From the NCBI RefSeq assembly GCF_002902145.1, contig NZ_PPRF01000017.1, positions 105,355-169,354 on the forward strand: a stretch of 64,000 bases of DNA, given 5' to 3'. Each line of letters begins with the position of its first letter. Position 1 is the first letter of the stretch. Position numbers and translations under genes: made by a program. This document shows, piece by piece, positions 9,752 to 17,398 of the stretch. The DNA comes from Staphylococcus rostri (lineage in GTDB: Bacteria; Bacillota; Bacilli; Staphylococcales; Staphylococcaceae). The notes below the pieces were generated by a model that made no database searches, had not been told where the DNA came from, and worked only from the letters and a program-made list of their open reading frames with translations.

Positions 9752-10594
9752 ATGTCATTCATTCAAGGTCATCATCATATTTCGATGTATACCAAGGATA
9801 AAGTGGCGAATAAACGCTTTTACACAGAGGTACTTGGATTGAGACTGGTGAAAGAAACGGTCAACCAAGATGATGAAGACATGGTTCATTTATTTTATGG
9901 TGATAATCAAGGCTCTGTTGGGACATTGCTGACATTTTTTGAACTCCCTAATGCAGGACAGATGCGTAAAGGAACGGATATGATTGCACGCATTGGCCTG
10001 TTAGTAGAAGGTGAAGAGAGTCTTAACTATTTTGAAGACCGATTGCGTCAAGAAGGTATTGCAGTCTCACGCGGAACGTATTTAGGACAGCCAGCGCGCT
10101 TTTTCGATGATCCGGAACATTTGTCATTCGTGTTAATAGATAACCAACAACGTAACATTCCGAATGATTGGAAACATCCAGTTGATAGTGAGGTTCCAGC
10201 GCCGTATCAAATTATAGGCATAGGGCCGATTGAGATTCACGTACAAGATGCGAGCAAGACGGTGGCATACTTACGGGATGACTTAGGTTATGATGAGTAC
10301 ACAGAAACAGAAGGGACTGTGTTGTCGTTAGATACGAGTGGACGTTACACTGATATTGTTGTTGTTGAAAAGGGCGGACCGGTTGTGCGTCCTGGACGTG
10401 GCTATGTACATCATCATGCGGTGAGTGTGGCAAACCATGACGCCTTAGAGCAAGTAACAGCAGTGCATGATACGTTACAAGCACAACATTCAGGGATTAT
10501 CGATCGCAAATGGTTTGAATCACTATACTATCGACAAAATGGTATTATGTATGAATTTGCGACGGCAGAAGTCAGTCATGATTTTGTAGACTAA
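9752..10594 (+). CDS. VOC-family ring-cleaving dioxygenase-like protein (two glyoxalase domains)
   Basis: A 280-residue cytosolic protein made of two vicinal oxygen chelate halves, resembling the catechol/hydroquinone dioxygenases MhqA, MhqO and CatE of Firmicutes. The N-terminal half opens GHHHISMYTKD; the C-terminal half has IGPIEIHVQDA near residue 155 and ends with YEFATAEVSHDF, where the Glu is a candidate metal ligand with His in YVHHHAVSVAN near residue 215. The ATG at 9752 follows GGAGG. These enzymes usually answer quinone stress, so a thiol-based repressor is a fair guess, but I see only an imperfect palindrome upstream (9691-9705). Confidence 0.82.
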   Translation: MSFIQGHHHISMYTKDKVANKRFYTEVLGLRLVKETVNQDDEDMVHLFYGDNQGSVGTLLTFFELPNAGQMRKGTDMIARIGLLVEGEESLNYFEDRLRQEGIAVSRGTYLGQPARFFDDPEHLSFVLIDNQQRNIPNDWKHPVDSEVPAPYQIIGIGPIEIHVQDASKTVAYLRDDLGYDEYTETEGTVLSLDTSGRYTDIVVVEKGGPVVRPGRGYVHHHAVSVANHDALEQVTAVHDTLQAQHSGIIDRKWFESLYYRQNGIMYEFATAEVSHDFVD

Positions 10595-10610
10595 AAGAAT
10601 ATAAACAAGA

Positions 10611-10658
10611 GAAAGCACATCTGTTCAATGCCATCGTGCAATGGATAGGTGTGCTTTT
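10611..10658 (+). terminator. Hairpin terminator after VOC gene
   Basis: AAAGCACA pairs with TGTGCTTT, with a second inner stem CAATG/CGTG-type pairing, and a short T-run follows. Confidence 0.75.
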
Positions 10659-10683
10659 GAATGCTAAGTAAAGGTGTTAAATA

Positions 10684-10840
10684 GAGTGCGGGACATGCAA
10701 GTTAATTTTGAGCTTTCGTGTAGACAGCAGTACATACTAACATGAAAATGTGCTTTCGCAAGCTTTTTCAGGTATACGCAGCCGTTCTTCTGTGGATAAT
10801 CAGCATCTTTTTAGAAAAATGGGATGCCTGCCATACACTC
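10684..10840 (+). repeat. Composite intergenic repeat, long copy
   Basis: This copy holds both modules: the upstream part (TGAAAATGTGCTTTCGCAAG, CTTTTTCAGGTATACGCAGC) and a diverged core (CATCTTTTTAGAAAAATGGG, ATGCC). The upstream module matches the copy at 28195-28350 in order and spacing. The core arms are GCATC/GATGC here, so the hairpin has changed on both sides. Confidence 0.75.
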
Positions 10841-10888
10841 TATCTGATACACTAAATGCAACAGAGTGATTGAGGAGGCTTTAAATAT

Positions 10889-11533
10889 ATGTATCGAGCA
10901 GTGATATTTGATTTTGATGGAACGATGATTGATACAGAGCAACATCTGTATGAAGTGATTAATAAATATTTAGTTGGAGAAGGGCATGAACCAGTATCAT
11001 TGGCATTTTACCGTGAAAACATTGGTGGTCGTGCGCTAGCGTTACATGAACATATCATGGCGTTATTAGGTGAAGAAAAGGTTGAACAACTTTATCGTGA
11101 ACATCATGAAGGTGCGGCACATTTACCATTGCGTCCAGGGATTGAAACGTTATTGCAACAATTAAAACAACGTCATATTCCAATGGCGATTGCAACGAGC
11201 AGTGTCCGTCGTTCGATTTTGCCAACGATTGAAGCGCTTGGCTTAAATGACTATATTTCTGTGGTTGTCGGTCGAGAAGATGTTGAAGCGGTGAAACCTG
11301 AACCAGATTTATATTTAACAGCTGTTCAAGCACTTAACCATAATCCTGCTTATTGCTTGGCGATTGAAGATTCAGTAAGAGGTGCCACTGCAGCTGTACG
11401 CGCAGGTCTTGACGTCATTGTGAATACGAATCAGATGACGGAAACGAGTGATTTTAGTCATTTGCCGTTGACGGATCAAGATACGGATTTAACAACATTG
11501 ATTGAACGATATTTTGAAGGAAAACGCCTATGA
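10889..11533 (+). CDS. HAD-superfamily phosphatase (beta-phosphoglucomutase-like)
   Basis: A 214-residue cytosolic haloacid dehalogenase-type phosphatase. Motif I is FDFDGTMIDT at residues 7-16 with the nucleophile and general-acid Asp pair; motif II is IATSS near 107; Lys of motif III is in VKPEPDLY near 137; motif IV is IEDSVRGATAA near 160. The cap domain is the small helical type found in beta-phosphoglucomutase and phosphoglycolate phosphatase relatives. GAGGAGG precedes the ATG at 10889. The stop overlaps the ATG of a small membrane protein (ATGA), so the two are coupled. Substrate unknown. Confidence 0.9.
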   Translation: MYRAVIFDFDGTMIDTEQHLYEVINKYLVGEGHEPVSLAFYRENIGGRALALHEHIMALLGEEKVEQLYREHHEGAAHLPLRPGIETLLQQLKQRHIPMAIATSSVRRSILPTIEALGLNDYISVVVGREDVEAVKPEPDLYLTAVQALNHNPAYCLAIEDSVRGATAAVRAGLDVIVNTNQMTETSDFSHLPLTDQDTDLTTLIERYFEGKRL

Positions 11534-11709
11534 CTTTTCAACAAGTGATGTTATTTATTGTCGTGCCGTTATGTTTTATTATTGGGAACTTAGTCATTGC
11601 CCCTAGAAGACAACGTCATATTCCAATGCGCGTACATGTTTTATCATGTGTCGTTGGCTTAATCATATATGGAATAGGTGTCTCAGTATTGTTACTGTTC
11701 TTCCTATAA
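11530..11709 (+). CDS. Small membrane protein, 59 aa, coupled to HAD gene
   Basis: An overlooked small gene. ATG at 11530 overlaps the HAD stop as ATGA and the frame runs 59 codons to TAA at 11707. The product opens MTFQQVMLFIVVPLCFIIGN, then has a basic loop APRRQRHIPMRVH and a second hydrophobic segment to the end, so two membrane helices. Translational coupling and the terminator placed directly after its stop both argue that it is real. Function unknown. Confidence 0.7.
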   Translation: MTFQQVMLFIVVPLCFIIGNLVIAPRRQRHIPMRVHVLSCVVGLIIYGIGVSVLLLFFL

Positions 11710-11711
11710 AG

Positions 11712-11760
11712 AAAACCCCGCTGATACAAGGTAATCTAGACCTTATATCGGCGGGGTTTA
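11712..11760. terminator. Bidirectional Rho-independent terminator
   Basis: AAAACCCCGC and GCGGGGTTT form the outer stem, with GATA-AAGGT/ACCTT-TATC pairing inside. It separates the HAD operon on + from the small membrane genes on -. Confidence 0.92.
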
Positions 11761-11762
11761 TA

Positions 11763-11939
11763 TTATGTTAAAAAGTATAATGCTGCGATAAGGAAGACAA
11801 TCAAAATAGCGTCAATGCCAACCATTAACTTTATACGTGGATTGTCGATACCTTCTTTTTTGGACTTATATAGCATATAGGCGTTAGGCAAAAAACTAAT
11901 AATCAAAAGAATCATTAAAATAATACCGAGTGTTGTCAT
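11763..11939 (-). CDS. Small membrane protein, 58 aa
   Basis: Two hydrophobic segments flank a charged loop, LYKSKKEGIDNPRIK, at about residues 23-37. The start at 11939 is chosen because AAAGGAG lies nine bases upstream; an in-frame upstream ATG would overlap the previous gene. It begins one base after the stop of the 112-residue membrane protein, so the pair forms an operon on the minus strand. No family recognised. Confidence 0.65.
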   Translation of the reverse strand: MTTLGIILMILLIISFLPNAYMLYKSKKEGIDNPRIKLMVGIDAILIVFLIAALYFLT

Positions 11940-11940
11940 A

Positions 11941-12279
11941 TTAACGTACTCCTTTAATGCGACCATAAACGTATCCAGCAATTAAGGCAACAGCAATCCC
12001 AACCAATGTACAAATAATGGGTTGCTCCAACTTCATGCCGACTAAAGCGCCGAGTGCGACACCTATAACGAGTGGTACGCCGTATTGTAGGCGACGTTGC
12101 TCAGAAGCGAGTAGTGTGAAAGTAATCGTGTACAGTACACCGAATGTAAGCGCGACAAGTAGTGATTTCATAATAATCATACTGACGGGTGCTGTGTGTG
12201 ACATGAGATTGACAACAAAAAAGATAATCCCGAGAAAGAGCGAAATAACTAAACCTTTATACCATTGTGTACGTTCCAT
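11941..12279 (-). CDS. Membrane protein, 112 aa, four helices
   Basis: Opens MERTQWYKGLVISLFLGIIF and has four hydrophobic segments with a basic connector SEQRRLQYG near residue 60 and a C-terminal YGRIKGVR. GGAGG five bases before the ATG at 12279 decides the start. First gene of a two-gene minus-strand unit with the 58-residue protein. I do not recognise a family. Confidence 0.68.
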   Translation of the reverse strand: MERTQWYKGLVISLFLGIIFFVVNLMSHTAPVSMIIMKSLLVALTFGVLYTITFTLLASEQRRLQYGVPLVIGVALGALVGMKLEQPIICTLVGIAVALIAGYVYGRIKGVR

Positions 12280-12334
12280 TATGGCCTCCATATACAAAAA
12301 TAATTATAGTCAGTATAACATAGGCATATGCAAA

Positions 12335-13189
12335 CTACTTAGTGAGGCGTAGAGATTTATTCACTTTTTTGATTGCTTCAAATTGACCATGATCATTTAA
12401 ATAGGCATAGAATAAGCCGATAATCAAGCCACCGCCAATATAGTTACCGATAAAAGCTGCGACGATATTTTTCAAAGCACCAAGCACATTGATTGCTGCA
12501 GGGTCATAAAATAATTGACCGACGAAAAGTGTGGCATTATAGACGACGTGCTCAAAGCCCATAAAAGCGAAAATTGTCACACCAAACATCATCACGAACA
12601 TTTTCGCAAAGACATCTTCTATTTGCATGGCAATAACGAGCGCAATATTAATAAAGAAGTTCGCAAAAATGGCACGTACGAGTATATTCTGGAAGTTATA
12701 AGTTGTGGATTTTGTATGAACCATATTATCTAACATCGCAATCATATCTGGTGACATCACATCGCTACAACGAAGTATCGCAAAGAAGATAAAGGCACCT
12801 GCAATATTACCGAAAAAGCAAAGCAGAAAAATATTTAATACACGCATAGGGCGGATAAGATGATAGTAAAGTCCTACTGTAAAGTACATAAAGTTACTGG
12901 TCAGCAATTCTGAGTTGGTAAATAAAATAAGGACGAGTGCGAAGCTAAAAGTAATGGAGCCAATCATATTGACGACGCCAACTGGCACATCGGGGGCAAA
13001 TGTTGTTTTGACCATAAGTACAAAGACGGAAATAATGCTAATAATAAAGCCTGCCATCATCGCACGCATTAAATAGCGCTTAAGATAGAAACTGTGTAGC
13101 ACATCCTTTTTTTGAATCGTCTCAATAATATTCGAGACCCATTTACGACCATAAAAAATCGTATCCCATTTAATATTTGTATCATTCAT
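12335..13189 (-). CDS. Formate/nitrite transporter (FNT) family channel
   Basis: A 284-residue pentameric-type membrane channel of the FocA/NirC family moving formate or nitrite across the membrane. Six hydrophobic segments are visible. The loop region FTNSELLTSNFMYF near residue 90 and the later GFEHVVYNATLF near residue 210 with its conserved central His fit the FNT fold. AAAGGATCC precedes the ATG at 13189. A Rex-like operator overlaps its likely -35, which matches anaerobic induction of a formate or nitrite channel. Formate dehydrogenase and fdhD in the same window favour formate, but nitrite cannot be excluded. Confidence 0.88.
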   Translation of the reverse strand: MNDTNIKWDTIFYGRKWVSNIIETIQKKDVLHSFYLKRYLMRAMMAGFIISIISVFVLMVKTTFAPDVPVGVVNMIGSITFSFALVLILFTNSELLTSNFMYFTVGLYYHLIRPMRVLNIFLLCFFGNIAGAFIFFAILRCSDVMSPDMIAMLDNMVHTKSTTYNFQNILVRAIFANFFINIALVIAMQIEDVFAKMFVMMFGVTIFAFMGFEHVVYNATLFVGQLFYDPAAINVLGALKNIVAAFIGNYIGGGLIIGLFYAYLNDHGQFEAIKKVNKSLRLTK

Positions 13190-13223
13190 AAGACACGGAT
13201 CCTTTCATTTTTAATAAAGACAA

Positions 13224-13252
13224 GTATAACGCTTTACAACGTTAATGTGAAC
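13224..13252 (-). promoter_or_regulatory. Probable promoter of the FNT gene
   Basis: Read on the minus strand: -35 TTCACA (13252-13247) and -10 TATACT (13229-13224) with a 17-base spacer. The -35 lies inside the Rex-like palindrome. Confidence 0.55.
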
Positions 13253-13263
13253 ATATTCACAAA
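13246..13263. promoter_or_regulatory. Rex-like operator (redox repressor site)
   Basis: ATGTGAACATATTCACAA matches the known Rex consensus TTGTGAA-N4-TTCACAA at every fixed position but the first. Rex releases DNA when NADH rises, so the gene would be switched on in low oxygen. The site covers the FNT -35. Confidence 0.65.
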
Positions 13264-13662
13264 ATGTTTTGTGTCAAAACAATGACATTTCTTTTGTGTG
13301 CAGATGAATAAAATTTAATCGAACAAGAATAAGATAAAATAAATGATATTTTTCGGTTGATAATTAAATTGAATGGGACCGGTACGAATTTAAGTATGAA
13401 AATGTAATATATAACTGCTGAAAAGCTATCATATCGGTATTTCTTGTCGTTGTGTTTTGTGATATATTATGAAATAAAAAATAACTAATGCGTTGTATGA
13501 AACTTTTTTGAAGTGTTAAGCAGTTACAAGGAATATTTCTTGTTTGTTAATTGACTCACAATTTAAAATTTTCCTTTAATTATTAGTAAAATATAGTATA
13601 ATAACGGAGAAAAGTTTACATGCTTCTAATATTAGGGGTTATCAAGGAGATGGTGGAGTATC
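13264..13662. other. Long AT-rich intergenic region upstream of amino acid permease
   Basis: Together with 13190-13263 this is a 473-base gap. Apart from the Rex-like site and FNT promoter I see no gene. The AT-rich part just before 13630 contains TATAATAACGGAG, a likely -10 for the permease, and the permease ribosome binding site AAGGAGATGG at about 13646. A long untranslated leader is possible. Confidence 0.4.
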
Positions 13663-15051
13663 ATGGAAGATAATCAATTACACAGAGGGCTGAGCTCTCG
13701 ACAAATTCAAATGATCGCACTCGGAGGTACAATCGGTGTTGGTTTATTCATGGGGGCATCGAGTACGATTGCTTGGACGGGACCTTCTGTTATTTTCGCC
13801 TACTTATTAGCAGGGCTATTTTTATTCCTAGTCATGCGTGCAATGGGTGAAATGGTGTATTTATATCCAACAACAGGATCGTTCGCGAACTATGCGACGG
13901 ATTATTTACATCCGGTTGCGGGGTACATTACCGCTTGGGCAAACATTTTCCAATGGCTTGTAGTTGGGATGTCTGAAGTTATTGCCGTGGGCGAGTACAT
14001 GAAGTTTTGGTGGCCAGAGTTGCCATCATGGATTCCAGGAATTATCGTTATTGTTATCTTAACAGCAGCAAACGCAATATCAGTTAAAGCATTTGGGGAG
14101 TTTGAATTCTGGTTTGCGATGATCAAGATTGTTACGATTATCCTGATGATTATTGCTGGTTTTGGATTGATCTTCTTCGGATTAGGGAACGGAGGTGTAC
14201 CAATCGGGCTAGGCAATTTAACTGAGCATGGTGGATTTTTCCCTAACGGTTGGTTAGGCTTTTTCTTCGCTTTATCTATCGTTATTGGTTCATATCAGGG
14301 TGTTGAATTGATCGGTATTACAGCAGGGGAAACGAAAGATCCGCAAAAGAACATTAAAAAAGCAGTCAACGGTGTTATCTGGCGTATTTTAATTTTCTAT
14401 ATCGGTGCGATTTTCGTCATCGTAACAGTGTATCCATGGGATGAATTACAAGGTATCGGTTCACCATTCGTGGCAACATTTGCGAAGGTAGGCATTACAA
14501 TTGCAGCAGGTTTAATCAACTTTGTTGTTATCACTGCGGCGATGTCAGGCTGTAACTCAGGTATCTTTAGTTCAAGCCGTATGATTTTTACATTGGCACA
14601 ACATGGGCAATTGCCTAAGATTTTCACAAAAGTTATGCGTAACGGTGTACCATTCTACACTGTATTAGCAGTTTCAATCGGTATTTTTATTGGTGTTATT
14701 TTAAACGTTGTACTACCTTTAATTATCGAAGGCTCTGAAAGCATCTTCGTATATGTTTACAGTGCGTCGATTTTACCAGGGATGATTCCATGGTTTATGA
14801 TTTTATTCAGTCATATTCAATTCCGTAAGAAGTTCCCTGAGCAGGTAGAAACACATCCATTTAAAATGCCATTAGCACCATTTACAAACTATTTAACAAT
14901 TGCTTTCTTATTATTAGTATTGTTAGGTATGTTAATTAATGATGAAACACGCGTTTCTGTAATTATTGGTTTTCTATTCTTAGGCTTCATGGGACTGTTC
15001 TTCTTCATGCGCGGTTACCACAAGCTCGATAAAGAAGACTTGAAGTTATAA
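13663..15051 (+). CDS. APC-family amino acid permease (AapA/CycA-like)
   Basis: A 462-residue permease with about 12 membrane segments. The APC signature LSSRQIQMIALGGTIGVGLF near residues 10-29 is clear, followed by MRAMGEMVYLYPTTGSFANY near residue 60. It resembles the D-serine/D-alanine/glycine permeases CycA and AapA by eye; the true substrate could be another amino acid. The ATG at 13663 follows AAGGAGATGG. It ends at a strong bidirectional terminator and is likely monocistronic. Confidence 0.88.
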   Translation: MEDNQLHRGLSSRQIQMIALGGTIGVGLFMGASSTIAWTGPSVIFAYLLAGLFLFLVMRAMGEMVYLYPTTGSFANYATDYLHPVAGYITAWANIFQWLVVGMSEVIAVGEYMKFWWPELPSWIPGIIVIVILTAANAISVKAFGEFEFWFAMIKIVTIILMIIAGFGLIFFGLGNGGVPIGLGNLTEHGGFFPNGWLGFFFALSIVIGSYQGVELIGITAGETKDPQKNIKKAVNGVIWRILIFYIGAIFVIVTVYPWDELQGIGSPFVATFAKVGITIAAGLINFVVITAAMSGCNSGIFSSSRMIFTLAQHGQLPKIFTKVMRNGVPFYTVLAVSIGIFIGVILNVVLPLIIEGSESIFVYVYSASILPGMIPWFMILFSHIQFRKKFPEQVETHPFKMPLAPFTNYLTIAFLLLVLLGMLINDETRVSVIIGFLFLGFMGLFFFMRGYHKLDKEDLKL

Positions 15052-15054
15052 TAA

Positions 15055-15121
15055 GAAAAACACCTTGTCATGACAGACACAGCTTTTAAGCCATGTGTTG
15101 TTCATTGGCAAGGTGTTTTTT
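15055..15121. terminator. Bidirectional terminator
   Basis: GAAAAACACCTTG pairs with CAAGGTGTTTTTT; the 40-base loop can fold further. It lies between converging genes. Confidence 0.85.
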
Positions 15122-15127
15122 GCGTAT

Positions 15128-15475
15128 TTATATGGAGAATGCTTGTAGATGATACAGAGCGCGAAGTATGACAGCTTGATAGCCGCTATTCACTTTTTCT
15201 TGGATGCCGATGTCTACATGTGTGAGTGGATTGTGATAGAGATTGTTTAAGCAGGCATAATACATATCATAATTTTGAAATGGAAAAACGGGGAGTGTGT
15301 CTGGATGGTCGAGTGCGGTGAAGTAAGTCGCAACTTGATCTTCTAGCGCTTGTAGATGTGGTGTTACATCTGGATTTTTTTGTGCGCGTGATAAGTCATA
15401 TTCATCGACAAGTGTTAAGAGCGTTTGCAGGTTTTCACATGCGCGTGTAATTGTAAGTTTTTGAGAATGATTCAT
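15128..15475 (-). CDS. Hypothetical protein, 115 aa
   Basis: No family recognised. The product MNHSQKLTITRACENLQTLL... is probably all-helical and soluble, with a repeated Tyr-rich C-terminal part (YDMYYACLNNLYHN). AAAGG lies eight bases before the ATG at 15475; the ATG two codons upstream is too close to that site. The gene starts divergently about 90 bases from the CPBP gene and ends at the terminator shared with the permease. Confidence 0.62.
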   Translation of the reverse strand: MNHSQKLTITRACENLQTLLTLVDEYDLSRAQKNPDVTPHLQALEDQVATYFTALDHPDTLPVFPFQNYDMYYACLNNLYHNPLTHVDIGIQEKVNSGYQAVILRALYHLQAFSI

Positions 15476-15566
15476 AGTCATCACCTTTTTAGTATATAAT
15501 GTTGTAAAGTAGCGTAACTGTGGTTGAAGGCGTAACGCTAAGATAGCTACATAGAGGAGGAATAAC

Positions 15567-16322
15567 ATGTCAAAATATAAATGGAGCGACATTGCGTGGC
15601 GGGACTTTTGGACGATACCGATGTACATAATAGGTCCGGTCATATCAATATATATTATGCTTTTCTTGGGTATTCTTTCACTCTTTGGAAATGTGAATCT
15701 ACCGACATGGATGTTTGATGTGGATGTGGATGAGATATTAATCGTGTTGTCAGAAGTTGCGTCAGACATCGCCCTCATTCTGTTTTTCTGGTTTATGCAT
15801 AGTCGAACGATGCCTGAGCGCTTTCGACTTGGCGTACAAGGGGTTGGACGCAATTGGTTGTGGATTCTTTTAGGTTATATGTTTATGACTGTATCAACGG
15901 AAGTTTATGGCTATTTGATGCAGTTTTTACCTGAGCAGTATCAATATGAACTTCCACAAAATGAGATGGCGATTGAAGATTCATTAGGCTTGAATGTGTT
16001 ATTACCATTCAACTTTATATTGATTGCGGTACTGGCACCGATTGTAGAGGAAATCTTATTCCGTCATTTATTAATTGGAGAGCTCGGCAAGAAGTTTAAC
16101 TTTTACGTGATGAGTGTCGTATCTGTATTTGCCTTTGCAGGGATACATGTGACGTTTGCAGAATCGCCATTCGAAATCATTGATTATCTATTGCTTGCGA
16201 TTCCGTTAGTGTGGGTGTACATGAAGAGCGGTCGTAACTTAGGCGTATCCATTGCATTACATATTTTGAATAATACAATCGCCATGATTATCGAGGTGTA
16301 TTATTTGATATTTCCAAGTTAA
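15567..16322 (+). CDS. CPBP-family intramembrane protease-like protein
   Basis: A 251-residue membrane protein of the CPBP (Abi/CAAX protease) family. The diagnostic motifs are present: EEILFRHLLIGEL near residue 168 with the Glu-Glu and Arg, FAGIHVTF near residue 192 with the first His, and HILNN near residue 232 with the second His. Such proteins cleave peptides within the membrane; staphylococcal relatives act in surface-protein display or peptide signalling. GAGGAGG precedes the ATG at 15567. Substrate unknown. Confidence 0.88.
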   Translation: MSKYKWSDIAWRDFWTIPMYIIGPVISIYIMLFLGILSLFGNVNLPTWMFDVDVDEILIVLSEVASDIALILFFWFMHSRTMPERFRLGVQGVGRNWLWILLGYMFMTVSTEVYGYLMQFLPEQYQYELPQNEMAIEDSLGLNVLLPFNFILIAVLAPIVEEILFRHLLIGELGKKFNFYVMSVVSVFAFAGIHVTFAESPFEIIDYLLLAIPLVWVYMKSGRNLGVSIALHILNNTIAMIIEVYYLIFPS

Positions 16323-16335
16323 GAAGTGTGCAAGA

Positions 16336-16516
16336 TAAAGAAACCGGACGGTGCATATGCACTGTCCGGATAGAAAGGAAAGTAAGTAATAAATATTGAA
16401 GATGTTCAATCTAGTATAGAACAAGTACAACATATCATGTTTCAAACTTTACTATTGACGAAATAGTTACCCCTCATTTGAAAGATGTGTCTGTACCCAT
16501 CCCCCTCTAGTAGCTA
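16336..16516 (-). ncRNA. Candidate RsaI/RsaOG small regulatory RNA
   Basis: A minus-strand transcription unit with no ORF. The predicted promoter (-35 TTACAA at 16551-16546, 17-base spacer, -10 TATTAT at 16528-16523) would start RNA near 16516. It ends at a strong hairpin, CCGGAC...GTCCGG (16344-16369), followed on the minus strand by TTTCTTTA. The RNA carries unpaired G-tracks GAGGGGGATGGG (16507-16496) and GAGGGGT. RsaI of S. aureus is known for G-tracks, CcpA repression and a position beside suhB, and here a cre box covers the -35. Identification rests on memory of synteny and motifs; exact ends are approximate. Confidence 0.65.
16344..16369 (-). terminator. Terminator hairpin of the candidate sRNA
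   Basis: CCGGAC/GTCCGG and GTGCAT/ATGCAC pair with one mismatch between them; a T-rich tract follows only on the minus strand, giving the direction. Confidence 0.7.
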
Positions 16517-16522
16517 AGTAAA

Positions 16523-16561
16523 ATAATAGCATACTTCACTCAAAATTGTAAGCGTTTTCTA
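16523..16561 (-). promoter_or_regulatory. sRNA promoter with overlapping cre box
   Basis: The minus-strand promoter TTACAA-N17-TATTAT (16551-16523) overlaps TTGTAAGCGTTTTCTA (16546-16561), which fits the CcpA cre consensus WTGNAANCGNWWNCAW with one mismatch. CcpA bound here would block the -35. Confidence 0.6.
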
Positions 16562-16675
16562 TAATGAATTTATAGTATTTTTACACTTTTAGGCATTTAA
16601 TAACCTATTGTCGGTTGTGAGCGTTACCATGCTATAATAAAAGTAAGATGACGATGGGATAATGGGGCGATGTAA
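16562..16675. other. Leader of YafY-type regulator gene
   Basis: With the sRNA region this fills the 353-base gap between the CPBP and regulator genes. A TATAAT at about 16633 and GGGGCGATG before the ATG at 16676 are the likely promoter element and binding site; I cannot place a convincing -35. Confidence 0.35.
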
Positions 16676-17365
16676 ATGAAAAAAGAACAAAGACAACAGA
16701 AACTGATTCAGTTGATTCAACAGCTCAAGCACGTGACAGCTGCAGAACTGGCAGAACGTTTAGAGGTATCGAAACGGACAGTTTTAAGAGACATTCAAGA
16801 GCTTGAGACACAAGGTGTTCACTTGCAGACGATTACAGGACAAAAAGGTGGGTATCGTTTGCAGTCACAAATGAACCACAATGCCTTGACGTTTTCAGAC
16901 GATGAAATGCAAGCACTGTACTTAGTGCTCAATGAAAGTTTATCGCTGTCGACATTACCATATCAGAAAGAAATTACAGCGATTAAGGATAAGTTGCTGA
17001 GACACCCCAACGTGACATTACGCCAAAACATTCAACATATGTCACACTATATTCGTATTGATCAACAAGCAAATGCACCATTGCCAAGACTATTTACAAC
17101 GATATTAGTATACTGCCACGAGCGCAAAGTGATGGCACTTGAATATCATCGGACAACAGCGCAACATCCTATGGTTGAAAACGTTGTATTTATTGGTTTG
17201 CTGTGTGAAGCGGGTAACTGGCGAGCGGTTGTATATCATATTGGTGGTGGCTATACGAAGCTGGTTGATATTGCAGAAATTAATGATATTTCTTATTCTT
17301 TTTATAAGTCTATACACACACAAGATATTACGATGGATAATTATGAATCATTTTTACAACAGTAA
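16676..17365 (+). CDS. YafY-type transcription regulator (HTH plus WYL-like domain)
   Basis: A 229-residue DNA-binding protein. Residues 5-60 form a winged HTH of the DeoR/HTH_11 type: LIQQLKHVTAAELAERL then VSKRTVLRDIQELETQGV, and the wing TGQKGGYRL. The C-terminal part is laid out like a ligand-sensing WYL domain, but the Trp-Tyr-Leu triad is replaced by NWRAVVYH near residue 185. It lies directly before the SuhB-like gene (18 bases to the next GTG/ATG region), so the two are probably co-transcribed and it may regulate its own operon. Ligand unknown. Confidence 0.8.
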   Translation: MKKEQRQQKLIQLIQQLKHVTAAELAERLEVSKRTVLRDIQELETQGVHLQTITGQKGGYRLQSQMNHNALTFSDDEMQALYLVLNESLSLSTLPYQKEITAIKDKLLRHPNVTLRQNIQHMSHYIRIDQQANAPLPRLFTTILVYCHERKVMALEYHRTTAQHPMVENVVFIGLLCEAGNWRAVVYHIGGGYTKLVDIAEINDISYSFYKSIHTQDITMDNYESFLQQ

Positions 17366-17398
17366 GGTGCATATACAGAAGAGGTGAAGAGAAGCGTG

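Noticed and set aside
16257..16445. 62-residue minus-strand frame overlapping the CPBP gene end
   Set aside because: No ribosome binding site; it crosses the sRNA terminator hairpin.
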